Origin: Heliopora coerulea | Lineage: Eukaryota; Cnidaria; Anthozoa; Scleralcyonacea; Helioporidae | Length of the DNA: 64,000 nucleotides | NCBI GenBank assembly: GCA_030142905.1 | Contig: JASJOG010000159.1 | Location: 434,001 to 498,000, forward strand | Direction: 5' to 3' | Shown: one piece after another, positions 11,925 to 24,478 of the stretch | How positions within the stretch are numbered: the first letter of the stretch is position 1 | Layout: each line of letters starts with the position of its first letter | Made by a program: the position numbers and the translations under genes | Notes under the pieces: generated by a model | What the model was told of the DNA's origin: nothing | The model's input: the letters and a program-made list of their open reading frames with translations, nothing else | Database searches by the model: none

Positions 11925-12215
11925 AAAAATTTCTGTTCATGCATCTCTGAGGATGATTCTGAAATAGAATTGAGACACTGCATATCCTCTCATGGATAAG
12001 TTGTCGCGAGAATATCTCGTGCACTTAACATGGATAAAAACTTGCCTCTAATCACTGTGGACTCGATAGCTCAACAGGTAGAGGCGGCGGACCGGTATCC
12101 TGAAGGTGCGACTTCAAATCCCGCTCGAGTGAACATTTTTCAGCTGACTTCGACAGTGTCAGATTATCATGAAAAAATTTCTGTTCATGTATCTCTGAAA
12201 TAAACTGGTGTAAAA
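11925..12215 (+). mobile_element. tRNA-derived SINE copy (ACTCGATAGCTC family)
   Basis: A tRNA-like segment at 12058-12132 has an A-box-like TAGCTCAACAGGTAGAG and a B-box-like ACTTCAAATCC. It is followed by ACATTTTTCAGCTGACTTC and preceded by GAGGATGATTCTGAAATAG and TTGTCGCGAGAATAT. The same arrangement occurs at 29570-30175, so this is a repeat family rather than a tRNA gene. The anticodon loop lacks T33 and the stem is mispaired. The element probably uses an internal RNA polymerase III promoter when active. Confidence 0.75.
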
Positions 12216-12749
12216 CATATTATTTTTTCAGGAGAGCATGTGGGGAACGGATCGATTCCGTTCCGAAGGTCCCACACTATCGCAAATCAGTGCTCACATG
12301 TACAGTTAAAACACCTTTATCACATTCCCAATCAACGTTTTATTTCGAGTCAGGCAACAACACACCCATGAATCACATTTCTTTTTTACACTGACCACAT
12401 GGCAGGCATATCGCTTATTCCGCCGCTTAAACGTCATCTTTTTTAATCTATTAATGGTTAACAGTTTCCGACGTGCAAAGCTGTAAACTACGAAACTAAG
12501 ACTTCGGAAATATACCTGGAATATGCATTACCATGCAGATATAGAACCACAGGTTTACCATCATCAATTACAGATGAACCCTTCGGTCTTATATGCCTAG
12601 AAACAAAAACGATCAAAAATCGATCTGAATAAATAGATCAACTAGCTCAGGAGAAGAATTATAAAGGAAAATTGGGATTACATTTCCAGTTAATATTTTG
12701 AATTAGAGCTGTGATTTATGCAGGGGCGGAGGAAGCATTTCATAAGTGG

Positions 12750-12880
12750 GTACGCCAACCATAGCTCAATAGTTAGAGCGTCTCACTGGTCACCAGAAGG
12801 TTGGGAGTTCAATCCCCGTCTGGGGCTCAGATATCGTTTTTCTGAGGATAGAGCTCGACGAACGTTCATCTGTCATCCAA
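12750..12880 (+). mobile_element. tRNA-derived SINE copy (second family)
   Basis: The tRNA-like head at about 12756-12826 has A box ATAGCTCAATAGTTAGAGC and B box GGGAGTTCAATCCCC. It is followed by CTCAG...TTTTTCTGAG, a tail start shared with the SINEs at 30483 and 58523. Just upstream, CAGGGGCGGAGGAAGC (12720-12735) resembles the end of a hAT-like DNA element, a separate fragment. Confidence 0.65.
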
Positions 12881-13479
12881 AAAAAACCCATATTGTTGCA
12901 AAAACGTGAAGAAACGGTACAATTTTAGCAACAAAGCATTAAAAAGCTCATACACCAGGATACGGTGTGCCTTTCTTGATAATCATTGATGATGACTGAA
13001 ACGCTTTTGCTACCTCATAGTTTGCATATCCATCAACTCTTTGCCCACTAGTGAGAAATTCTGGAGAGAAAACTATACTAAATGTCCAAATTAAAGGTTC
13101 TCCATTTCCGGAAGACGAAAGTTAAATAAATTGCATATCTTCGCATCTTATATAGTTTGCTTGAAACCCGAAATTTTGAAAGCGGGAGCAGCAAGCAGGC
13201 TATGCGTGAAATTTAACACTTTTCCCATCTCCAGATATCTCATGCGAAAACATTTCCCATATCCGTACGAAAAAAAAAAAATTCATTTACCAAACTCCAA
13301 TTTTGCCATCTTGACCTTGAATGTAAAAATTCCTTGTGTTTGATATTCCTCGGGATTCCGGATGTGAGTAATTCACAAAGGGATTCACTACTGAGATAAG
13401 AAAGAAAGATTCTCGAAATCAATCGCCACATTCAAGTGCGCATGTCCTCAAATCTCAAAAGTCAGAAAAGTATCAAGGG

Positions 13480-13560
13480 CCTCTACCCGGAATTTAGCTC
13501 CCCTCATAGCCGGTGGGGTGCGCTAATCATTGAGCTACACAGAGTTTACAGGTAAGATGT
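13480..13560 (-). mobile_element. tRNA-like SINE fragment
   Basis: Read on the minus strand it contains TGTAGCTCAATGATTAGCGC, a good A box, followed by CACCCCACCGGCTATGAGG in the position of an anticodon arm. No clear B box follows, so it is truncated or decayed. Confidence 0.4.
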
Positions 13561-16411
13561 CATACGCGCTCCTATCTAGTTGAATCTACTGCAATCTCCT
13601 GAAAACTACAGAAGTCACAGTAGGACCGTTTATACGACAGAATTAAGAAGTGTCGTACGTTACACTTCGAGTATCAGTCTGTCTCATTAATTTAGAATAA
13701 CACGTGAACAGTTCGCTCGCTTGAGTATGACTTGTAATAACGTTTCATAATTACGCAGACCTCTATTTCAGCTGGAAGACTAACTTTTGTCAATGACTGG
13801 ACTATAAAATGAAGCCAAAAATGAGAACATGGTGGCCCTTTTGGAGGTTAGTTCCAGGCCCTTACGCGGTCATTTTCAATGCATATGACCGCGAAGAGGA
13901 TTGAAACTTCGGCCCAAATAGGTCTTCCCACCATTTTCGGCTTCACATTTTGATTGGCAGTTGGCCTTCCAGTCAGTGATAACACACTTCAGTGACTTTT
14001 CCTTAGTTTTTTGTTTTCCCATCATTTTACTTTTGTAAGCCCATGAATTGAGAACTACTTTTCTGGAACCTTGGAGCAAACAATGATAGGGTAAGGACTG
14101 GAGTTTGGTTTTGTGTTTGGCTTAAACTAAGGGTTAACAAAAATTGCAAATTAAAGCTAAATCAACAGATGAATGCCTATATGGTAAGCATTAATATCCC
14201 ATTAATATTTGTGTCATTTCAATGGAAACTAATGAATTTGCAATTCAAGAGTAACAAATTCATTCATTATAATGGAAGTATCAGTGCTGAATTGAAGCCT
14301 ACATTAACAGGTGAAGAGTTGATCAGCTTGGACAAATAACTTTTTTAAAAAAAAAGTGGGCTATGAGATTTTCTTTGTCAATCAATGAGGTGAATTTAAA
14401 TTAAGGAACCCAAAAACCCCAATGTGTTAGACTTTAGGCCAGTGGCATAGCAAGGCAAGGGCAGAGGTGGCAATTGCTCCTCTTTAAGCTATAATCCTAA
14501 ATAATATCTACAGTACACAAGAACAGGGTTGGTAAACAAAATTAACTATTCTACACCAATGATGAAGTTCACTTACGATAGTTCAAAAATACAGTTTGGT
14601 GCCTGAATGAATAACTTGTATAAAGGAGAAATACAATAATAAAGTAACCAACTAATAAAAGCAACATTGAACTCCTGAAAAGTATTCCAAGGACCACATA
14701 AATACTCCTATAGCAAAAGAATAACAGCTGACTTAGTATTATGTATGGCAGTATAGGTGTGGAGATTGTGCATAAGGTCTGGGGGCACCTTACCCCCTGG
14801 AAAAATAAAAATATTATGATTATTGGAAACACCTCTGAAAAATATAAAATTTGATCCTAATGGAACCCACACTATTTGGATCCAAATTAATCCATGACTT
14901 ATGGTATCTATGTTGATTTGTGTTTCATCTACAAGATTGGCCAAGTATGGCCATGTGTAATTAGCTATAAAATATTAAAAAGAAAGGCTGCTTCATTGAT
15001 TGCTTGTCCTGCATACCTTAATAACTCAATCAAGAGATGCTGGCATAAAAAGCTTTCATGTGACCACATAAAGCAAGTATTTTGGTGTTTGGCACTCACC
15101 ATTTTCATGTGACTGGTGAGAAGATGAGTCACCAACACTTTGTTAGCCCAAAAAAACCCAATAAAACTAACCAATTACCGGTATGATTGGTCGCCATGTC
15201 AAACTACCCTTAAGACCTTATTTTGTGCCCTGCATCAGTAACATTTAAAAATTATCATTTAGTGTTCTACAACAATTGTGTGAGCAAATGATAGCTAAAA
15301 GTGATATTTAGGGTAGTGTGAAATAATAATTAACCCCCCCTTCAAATATTTGTTCTTACAAACTAAAATTAACATTGATACATTAATAATTACAGTATGT
15401 GATTATTGTTCATTAACTCTGCAACATGTATATGACTGGGCACTCATTTAACGTTTTTTACTTAACTGAAGCATGATTGCTTGTCCAGTAAATACATAAA
15501 GTCTTATTAAACAAGTTTAATGTTGCTATTACAATGTATAGATCATCCTTTACCCTTTGATTCTCATCCAGCCAGTAAGCTCATGGAAGTGATGCAGCAG
15601 AGAAGAAATCCATGGCTTGTGATGGGGTAAAGGTAGGTAAAAAAAAACTAGATATTCACAGTAAAATGCATGGACCAGATAAAACAAACATGAATGTGAT
15701 ATTTGCTGGATCTCTGGATAAGAAGAAAGGAAACTGCTTTAAACCAAATTGTTGAATTGACCTGAGTTAACAAGTTGAGCCAAATGGTTTTTGAAAAAAA
15801 ATTTCAGTAGTTGTACTTCAGTCATTGTTTGACAGTAAGTTCTGCAGGCCTTGCTGAATGCTTTGCAGGTTTGAAATTATATATTTTTTACAAGCTGACA
15901 TTAAATCTTTTCAGGAATAAATGTTGCACATTAGGGGGCAAAAAACGCCACATTATTTCCAGTAAATGCCTGAAATTTTTCTTTGTTTATTTTTTCATTG
16001 TACAGTTGGGGCACAGGCCCAGAGGGTTAGAATTAACATGAGGTTTACAATTACATTTAGTGCTAAAAATTGGACCACTGCAAATGTCAGCAGCGTAGTA
16101 AAATAGCAATACACTAGAATCCACTGAAATTTATGAACTACCAGGTCTTTTGTAACTGTCAATATTCTTCATGGCTACTAGGCATATAAGGGCAAGAAGT
16201 AAAACCATAATTCGATTACTAATAGCTGATAAGTATTTAATTAACAAAATAATCAATATTGAAATGGCCAAAATTTTCGGCACGAATCATTTCAAATGTA
16301 CAATTGTACAATTCAGGGACAGACTGATATAAAAAATAAACAGCTCTTTAATGCACTGGTTGCTGTCTCCATTAACCCTTGTCATCTTACCAGAGCCAAT
16401 CGCTTACAGTA
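13561..16411. other. No gene recognised
   Basis: AT-rich, with short chance open frames only. A short hairpin (CGCGGTCAT and its complement) occurs near 13866-13893. Around 14437-14470 the string CAGTGGCATAGCAAGG resembles a transposon terminus; no matching second end was found with confidence. Confidence 0.35.
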
Positions 16412-16454
16412 AATTCGACCGGTGATTGATCGCTGATCAATCACCGGTCGAATT
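16412..16454. repeat. Perfect 20-bp inverted repeat with 3-nt loop
   Basis: The left arm 16412-16431 begins AATTCGACCGG and ends GATTGATC. The right arm 16435-16454 is its exact reverse complement, separated by GCT. It could extrude as a cruciform or form an RNA hairpin. No coding context is visible. Confidence 0.9.
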
Positions 16455-19400
16455 GCATCAACTCATTGACTGAAAAGCTTCGTTTGGTAAAGCCGTGCGA
16501 TCATTTACAAGTTTCGGTACCCCCAGATGGCTTAGTTCAGAAGCAGAATAATTATAGTGAAGTTCAACCTTTCGCCTCCATTCGTAACAGATTGTTGTGA
16601 AACGACTTCGCGTCAATAATCATCCCGGCACAAATTGTACACCTTACCTTGTGGTGTCTGGGCGTACAATCGTTGGATACTTTGGATTATCAAGTTTTGA
16701 CGTCCCGGTAACTTTTTCTTTCCGTAACCTAGCCATTTCTGAGCGGAAGTTAAACAAAGCAATCTACAAGAGTTCTCTGAAGTAAATAAAGGAAGCAAAC
16801 ACTACAGCGCACTAAAACTTGTTCCTGTGTATGGGACTGGACTTTGAAACCAATTATCGGAGCAGGGGGGTAGGTTTTTTTGTGGGGCACAACCATGAAA
16901 AAGATTCCCAACGAGGGAGACAAATTCGAGTCCGGCTTGAATGAACGGTGAAGCTTGAACTTTCGGAAGAATTTTACTACATTAGTTTTTGTGCAGTTGT
17001 TTTGAACTGTGGGTCAAGATCCCAAAGTGGGCCCCGAAGACAGGCACGACCCACTCATGAATCGTGACCAGTGATCGTGAGCAAAAGGTGGATCGGCCCT
17101 TGATCCTGCCTTTGATCGGGCCTGTCTTTATGCGACGGTCACAAGAGAGGAAGCTTGGGTCGAATGGATGGCGAGGTCTGGTCCACTGGTCAAAGCTACG
17201 GACCTTCTACTGCAAAAGACGTCCTTTTAATATGATCAATCACAGGTAAAATAACGAATTAAAAACGAAATTTATTTTAGCACTACGGAAACTTGTTCTT
17301 GCAATAAAATTTTCCATGCTAGTCAAAAGAATTAATCTTTAGCTTTGGGGCATTGTTGACGCCGTTCTTGTTCTGCATGAAACGTCTCAGAGTATATTTT
17401 TACATTTTCACGATGAGGTTGGCACTCTAAGTCAAGACTTCGTTTTTCAAACGTACACAAATTGGCTAGAATGAGAGCGAAGAGCTTCCCAGGACGCTGT
17501 ACGATTTCGTTCAAATGCCAAAAGTTCGGCTAGTTTGGTTGTGGTACTTAGAAAATTTAAGATCGTGTAAATAGAATAAAGAACTCCTTGTTCTTTTTAC
17601 AGAATCTAAATCTGATACAAATTACTTCTGCAATTTGATTTATGGAGTTCTTTAAGAATGAAATACGAAAATGGGCTTCATTTACCTGTTTATTACAGGA
17701 ATAAATGAAGTAAAGTACTAAGATCCAGCCTGCAAAGAAGGGTGTCAGGAGAATGACAAACAAAAGATCTAATTTAACCCTATCTATACTCAGGGAGGCC
17801 AATTGTCCCGTCTAGTTTTTTCTTTTTTGTTTTACCGTTTTAAGGAACAACGAAACAACAACCAAATTAGAAGATTTAAGAAAAAAAGCTAACTTTCTAA
17901 AGTTTTCACTCTGCTTATGTTTTAAGTATGAAATTCATCACCAGCCAGAGCTTGGCATTACTCGAGTCACGCTTGGCTTTGATACCTACCGGAAGAAAGT
18001 TTCGATTTTAAAACTGTCCAATTAGAGCATTTTTCCCAAACTGTTCAGGGAGTTTCTTTCGAGCCTTCCACCAATCAGAGACTTCCTGAACAACTGGGCG
18101 CGAAGTCTCTCCCATGTATTCTTCGTGTTCTGGAACTTTGTACTTCCATTGTGTCCTTGTTTAAGGCAAATAGTTTGCCATTTTTTGGGCGAAATTCAAA
18201 CCAAGTAAACCGATAAAGTGTTCTATTCTCCGAAAGGAAACCTTGGAACTCATTCAGGTAATGTTGTTACGAAGAGAGGGGAGAACAAATGTTATTTTGC
18301 CCACAAAAATGTTTGCCCTTAGCTGACGTCGAAATCATAAGGCTGAAAATCGGCTGAATGAACTTCAAAGAAAGAAAAAAAGCGTTAATTTCTTCTTTTC
18401 TAGACGGTTCATTGTGAATTGTGATGTGTAGTTTGTGTAAGCTTCTCATAGGTCGAAACGTTGCTGTCTTAACTGATAGATTTTCAACAAATATTCGTTC
18501 TGGGTTATGTTGCTTTGAAACCAACATAATGGCTCGTTTACGCCTGCCATATCTCGTGGTTTTCGCATCGTTCTATGTCATCTCTTCCTGAACAAGCATT
18601 TTTATAATCTTTTTAAGCGAATAAATCGTTATTTAAACCGGTGAAAAGCGAAAGCTTGAGCGAGTTATGGAGAATTCGAGGTTTCATGACGACGAACTAG
18701 ACACGTGTCGAGAGTTTTAATGATGCAAATATATGCAGACATTTGCTTCAAAGCAAATTAGTTTGGGGTTTTGACAATAATGAAGAGTTTGCCTTACCAG
18801 CTGGTAAATTTAAGAATTACCCAAACAAATTTGACTAATTTCTTTCAAGGGAAAACTTGGACAAGTTTGTTCATTATTACTGAGAACGCTGGGAGCATGG
18901 TGCAGCGGGCTTGAAGCGAATTTAAGAGCAAGTAAAAAATTCCGACAGATTTTTGAACTTCGTAATGTACAGCACAGAAATATGACGGAAATCTTTTCAA
19001 AATTATGGACTTTGGGGACAAAATCTTATAGACAAAGTCTCTACTTTTAAGTCTTTTCCGAACTGAGGAAGGGAATTCAAAGAAGCGTCAGATGCACCAT
19101 GATTTGACCCTTGATATTAACTACCTAAATTTAACTACCGGGTGAATCAGTTCTGAACGGGACTTTGAGGGGGAATTTCAACTATGGTTTATTGCTATAC
19201 TACAGTCTTGTCACCTTGCACCCTGGAAGGAAACTTCTGAATATTATTTGAAGCTACGCGTGAGCTTTAACGACGGAAAAAAATCAAAGATAAATTGCGA
19301 CAATGGATTTACGAGAATTCTGTCAGATTATGGTGAAGTGGACCTGAAACGAACGCTCCCTTGATCAACCTTTCTGGCAATACCACAGCATTATCTGCTT

Positions 19401-20344
19401 ACGATTCTTCCTGTTTAATATCGTGGTCTTGTTTTAATGTTATATTTCCTTTCTAATTAGAAATGAATGATCCTTTCCTTTTCAGGTTCAGTTCTGCAAG
19501 TTTCATGTTAGTCGAACGTGCCAGATGTTCCAGTCTTGAAGGATGTCAATACAACCAACCAAACAACTTCAAACGGATATGGACAGGTTAGAGGTTATGG
19601 CGTCAGTGTAAGACTAGGACTAGTAGTGTATGGGTAGAGCGGTGCATGTTTCCTAAAAGTACCTCTCGCTCATATAGGGTGGGAAAATGGGAAACTAAAC
19701 CAACAACGTCAGAACCTTAAAACGACGTGTGTTGTTGAGTTGTTGCGCTTTAGTTTCCTTGCAGTGTCCATGTTAGAGTAAAATGGGCTGGACACCTTAG
19801 GCATGTAACGTAGTTACGTAAGGGAAGTCAAAAACGCGAAATATAAATTGGCCTAACAGCTTTTCAGTGGCAATTTGTGGTTGTGTTAGATTTTCCTTGG
19901 ACTTTCTGGTCCACATCAGATCGTCCTTAAGTTAGGTGAAGAAGATGGTCTCAATAATGGAAGGTACGTAAGCGCTGGCGACTTAGGCAAATTTGCATGG
20001 CTCTTCATTCTTTGATTAGTGCGGAATTACAGTTTAAGATGCTCTTGGATATGTTGTATTTTATATATTAAATCAAGAGTACAATGTCTATATATAGATA
20101 ACAGAGGATAATAGCTTTGGGACTGAGGAAAGCTAAAATTTTGTGGACCTGGATAGGGAAACTTTATCTAAGTTGTTTATCATTTCTCATGGACGGTATT
20201 GCTACACTACAATTTAATATTATAATATATTACATGGACTAGAATAATCGCCTGATGCTAATTTTCCTCTAGGGATTTACGAGAGAAAAATTGGTACTTA
20301 CGGATGTGCGGAACTCCATTGTTTGCTCGCAAATATTCCAACTT
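16455..20344. other. No gene recognised
   Basis: No domain-bearing open frame. At about 18450-18475 there is GGTCGAAACGTTGC, like the GAAACGTC ends of Penelope-like elements but without other support. At 19480 a pyrimidine tract followed by CAG looks like a splice acceptor, but no exon could be defined. Confidence 0.3.
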
Positions 20345-20900
20345 ACGATAAAAGCTTATCCAGCTTTTGGCAGATTCTGATCCGGCTTTCGCCTGAATGT
20401 AATCCGGCTTTTGTGAAACAATAAACCGGGTTTTAGTAACAAATAGTCAGGTATTAGGCAAGACCTCATCTGGTTTTCGGAAACAGATGATTCAGTTTCG
20501 GGAAACAATTAAGTCACCTTTCGGAGGTGGCTACCTTTCGGCACAAATTAACCCAGAATTCATCAACAATGAATATAAGTGGATTTTAATCTCTTGGGGT
20601 GTCCATGACTTTTTCAGACAAACAAGGCACAACCACATATTTTGCATTTATTTTGCATTTATTTTTGTACTAGTTAATGCGACCATAAATAAAAAGAACA
20701 AATTAGTTTATGCGTCTTATTTCTTTGTTGGGTATAAATCCTTTTGGTGTAGTATTAGAATTTGGTAAGGCTACTCTTGCAGTATTCTGGACCATGACAA
20801 CGTGTACCATATGCTGCAAATAATCCGGTTTTTGGCAATAACTAATCAGGCATTTGACAGTTAAATATCCAGAATTAAGAAACAAGAAATCTAGAATGGT
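20345..20900. repeat. Degenerate ~23-bp minisatellite split by unrelated sequence
   Basis: About eight units of the form TCCGGCTTTTGGAAACAAT-like occur at 20345-20535 (TCCAGCTTTTGG, TCCGGCTTTCGC, TCCGGCTTTTGTG, TCAGGTATTAGG, TCTGGTTTTCGG and others). About four more follow at 20820-20900 (TCCGGTTTTTGG, TCAGGCATTTGAC). The 280 bp between them does not fit the unit and may be an insertion. Confidence 0.7.
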
Positions 20901-22009
20901 TTAAGGCCCCTGGATTGTCTCACGATACACAATCTTTCAACCTATACGTGGTATTTACTCAATTCGTAACGTATTTACTCAATTCGTTACGTATAAAACT
21001 AGACTTTAAAAAGTGGATTCTAAAGCATACAAAACTGCTGTTAATGTAATTCATAATGATTGAATTATGTGCTAAGCAATTTAGAGAGAATCATAAATGA
21101 AATTAAAAATCTGTGGATTTGATTGCCCGAAGTTTGTATTTGCCTAATGGGACAGTTATTTTGTTCAATTAATATGTTGTGAATGTTCATATGAGTTGAC
21201 AAGTTCAGTTTCCACTTAAAATGACATGTCAGGAGTCAAGTTAGTATAGGTCAGTAAATCTGGAGTCGAAAGGCCCAAAAATTTTGTTCACTTGTACGAC
21301 AAAATAGCGGCGATTTGTGGCCTAAATCACTGTATAAATCATGTTGCCATCTATCTTCCGATACACCAAATATTTCTTTTTTGAATAATTTCAAAAATAT
21401 CGTCTTTCACATAGAAATCTGCATGTGATTGTGGCTTTAAAATTTTAATTTGAACCTCGAATTTCTTTTTTTATATTTGATTGGATATTATTCAACTCTA
21501 AACAACTATGATAAAAAACTATGTGAGGTTTGTGAAATTGCTTTCAGTTTTGATATCATCGATTTCCAATCATCATTTCCCTCTTCAGAATTAAGGCCAT
21601 AACATCTGTTGCAACAGGAATAGGGCTCGAAAGCACTTGACTACAGTTCGATCATTTTATTCATAGTGAAATATTGCCTAAAAATAACGCATCAAAGTTT
21701 CAGTATTGGGGTATAGTTTCCAATGTTTATTTTTAAACAACGCCACAAGTCTTTTTTCCTGAAAGGCGCCGATACAGAATAAATGAAGCGTTAAATTTGG
21801 ATAAAGCATGATATAGTTCTTATGCCGAAGTTACCAGGTATATGCATCAGTACTAAAGTGCCAAAAAGTAATTTCAAAGCAATTTTTATCAAGTCGATTC
21901 AGTATGTTTGTTAGTCAATCTCTTTCAAAAATCTATATATTTTCTAGAACAATTACTTCGTTAGTAAAATTTTTTACGTTCTTACAGATTATTGTTTTGG
22001 TTTAAGTTT
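20901..22009. other. No gene recognised
   Basis: AT-rich. The distal part (from about 21830) resembles sequence near 27090 and belongs to the upstream flank of the duplicated receptor module. No coding region is seen. Confidence 0.35.
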
Positions 22010-22044
22010 GACGTTTCGGTTTCCTGTACGGAGACCATCTTCAG
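22010..22044 (-). ncRNA. Hammerhead-like motif of a Penelope-like element end (remnant)
   Basis: The minus strand reads CTGAAGA, then an imperfect hairpin (GGTCTCC, loop GTAC, GGAAACC), then GAAACGTC. This is the order of the hammerhead ribozyme core (CUGANGA, stem II, GAAA) known from the terminal repeats of Penelope-like retroelements. No Penelope coding sequence is adjacent, so it is an isolated end. Catalytic activity is not implied. Confidence 0.4.
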
Positions 22045-22857
22045 AGACGTTAATGATAGCGTAAGCGAACAGTTATGGTTCAACCACAGGTGAAAAGAGA
22101 AACAATTATTTCGTTGATTGATCAATCTCATGCCATATCAAGCTTTAATATTGTGGTGTGGCTTAATATTGTACTAATGCATGATCATATAAATCGTGGA
22201 AGAAAGAAAATCGAGCCCTCTGAAAGTTAACTAAATCTTTCCTTCAACATTGAAAAGCAACATATTTACCTCAAAATTAAATTTATTATTCTAGATTTCA
22301 AAAATATCTATTCTTTAACAAGAGCAATTTGACGTACGTTCATCATGAATTCAACGTTTGTAAAGGTCTTGGGCTAGCCTATCAGAAGATTGATCTTGTA
22401 TTCATTAATTATGTTGCACCTGCTTAATTAACCTTTTAACGTTTGAAATTCGGTGAATGTTCTCGGCCCATTATTGCACAGAGATGCTTAGTAACAATGC
22501 CTTTTTATGACCATCTAACAGTTCAGGATATACTGAGCATGTTGATCCTGTCGAGAAAAGTACAAAGAAGTTTACCTAAGGGATTTCTTTGTCAGAAATC
22601 TGGGCATTAGCGAATTATTGTACCATTATTGATGCATATTAGGGGTTTCAAATAAATGCTTCTTACTAGTAAAAACAAGATGATAATGCGGCAGTGACTA
22701 GACTAATGCAGTATAATTGTGCCAGGGGAGATGCAAGGTGTAATCCGACATTTAGAAATAAAATATCGCTATAAATCTGAGTAACAATGAATCACAGCAT
22801 GTCATTGTTGTTTCGTAAATTTCACCATCAACTTTATCCATAAATTATTTGCAGTAG

Positions 22858-22874
22858 CAGCTGCAACTATAAAA
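22858..22874 (+). promoter_or_regulatory. Shared receptor promoter motif: CAGCTGCAACT plus TATA box
   Basis: CAGCTGCAACT (22858-22868) runs into TATAAAA (22868-22874), about 100 bp before the receptor start at 22974. The same pair is found upstream of the copies at 27998, 37710 (minus) and the remnant at 35290. A 15-bp direct repeat (TATAAAACAATATA, three copies) follows immediately and lengthens the spacing here. Confidence 0.45.
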
Positions 22875-22973
22875 CAATATATATAAAACAATATATATAA
22901 AACAATGTATACACATTGGTTACAGAGAAATTGATCAGTACTATCTTAAGTGTGGGCACCAAAATATGGAGAA

Positions 22974-23941
22974 ATGAACTTAACAACAGAGAGTGTGACG
23001 TTAGTTAAGTCGTGTTCTTTATTTGGCGAAGAATATCAAACAATCGTTAACTTTCCCTCGGCGAGCGATTTCCTGATTCATGTCATTGCTTGTGCTGTGA
23101 ACGCCATCCTAACCATGGTAATTGTATTCTTGAACTCGATGACGTGGTAGCTTACTGGAGATCCTCTAAATTTAAGGAAAAAGTGTCTTATTTCCAGATT
23201 ATGGTGCTATCGCTCGTCGACCTTGGAGTTGGAACGATTTGTACTCCTTTATTTACTTTGTTATTAGCCAGCCAAATTACTGGAAATACAAGCTGTAGAT
23301 TAGTTTTTGTAAATAGAAAAACTACCGTATTGGTAATAGGACTATCCGTTGCCACATTATCAGCGATTAATATCGAGACATACATGAGCATTGTACACCC
23401 GTTCGTACATCGGATAAAAGTTACAAGAAAAAGACTTTTAATACCAGTTATCTTGCTTTGGATTTACTGTATAATAATAGTTAGTTTATCCTTCTTCGAA
23501 AAACAAGCAGCGATTTCTTTGTACATCGCTTATGTATTACATTTTCCTGTACTTACGGTATATGTTTATGCGAAAATATTTTTCACCATGAAAAGGTCTC
23601 GTAGCCTTCTGACAGCTCCCACAGGGAATACGCCGACTAGTAATGACAAGGTCTTGGTACGAGGATGTTCGGAACTAAGCAGCAAACGACGGTTTTTACA
23701 AGATATTAAACTGCTTAAATCTTGTTTCCTTGTCATAATATGCTTTTTGCTCTGTTTTCTGCCATTGTCCGTTCTGCTTGCAGCAAATATAAACGAATTT
23801 AACGGTTTGGTATTCCAGACATGGGGTAGAGCAATTCTGATGATGAATTCGAGCCTAAATTCAGTGATACTCTTTTACAGAAATCGAATGTTGAGAAACG
23901 AAGCCAAATGGATTTTAAACAAATTAACTTGTAAGTCATAA
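22974..23941 (+). pseudogene. Class A (rhodopsin-like) GPCR, frameshifted copy
   Basis: The start MNLTTESV matches the intact paralogue at 27998. Frame is lost at about 23135-23148, where TTGAACTCGATGACGTGGTAG is one base shorter than the paralogue, at the end of TM1; the rest (TM1 end to TM7) continues in another frame to 23941. TM2 keeps LSLVDL with D2.50. TM3 ends NIETYMSIVHP, so the Arg of the E/DRY motif is Thr here, which would impair G-protein coupling even without the frameshift. TM5 keeps FHFPVLTVYVY, TM6 CFLLCFLP, and TM7 NSSLNSVILFYRNRMLR. Two independent lesions argue for a real pseudogene rather than an assembly error. Confidence 0.85.
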
Positions 23942-24439
23942 AAAAATTTTCCTTGAAAAACTGTCTATGAGAATTAGGAATTGAGGCCTTGTGCTGTTCT
24001 AATAGGTTTTAAAATCTCTCCAAAGCTGGTGTTACACATCGTATAAGTATCCGTAAATAATATTACGTAGAACGAAATGATTGTTTAATGAGTTTTCTCT
24101 TGTAACTAGTGCTTGAGTTGTAAAGATCTTTCCTGTTAACAAGTTTCTCCTTATAACTAGCAATTTTTTATCTAGATCTTACCTGTAATGTTTTCTAATA
24201 ATAAAAATTAATAAAAAATAACAAAAATTGCACAAGCTGGATCGACTAAATTAGTAACGTATATGGGAATCAATAGAGTTTCAAATTTTTATTTCTTTTA
24301 ATGAGTTTTAAAAATGAAACGCTAGAGAATTGGGAAAAAAAATGCACGGAATTGACTCTCAGTCACCTAGAACGGAAGCCGTGAGCATAGGTTTACGTTT
24401 AAATAACGATTAAATAACGATTTAAATGACGATTAAATT
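23942..24439. other. 3' flank of receptor module, duplicated at 28970-29400
   Basis: The sequence parallels 28970-29400 (for example TGTCTATGAGAATTAGGAATT and AGCTGGTGTTAC), showing that the duplicated block includes 3' flank as well as coding sequence. No further gene. Confidence 0.6.
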
Positions 24440-24478
24440 TATTATTATTATTATTATTGTTGTTGTTGTTGTTGTTGT
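24440..24478. repeat. (ATT)n/(GTT)n microsatellite
   Basis: ATT units pass into GTT units over about 39 bp. Confidence 0.95.

Noticed and set aside
12058..12132. Possible functional tRNA gene
   Set aside because: The anticodon arm is mispaired, T33 is absent, and the same segment with the same flanks occurs at 29660 and 30049; it is a SINE head.
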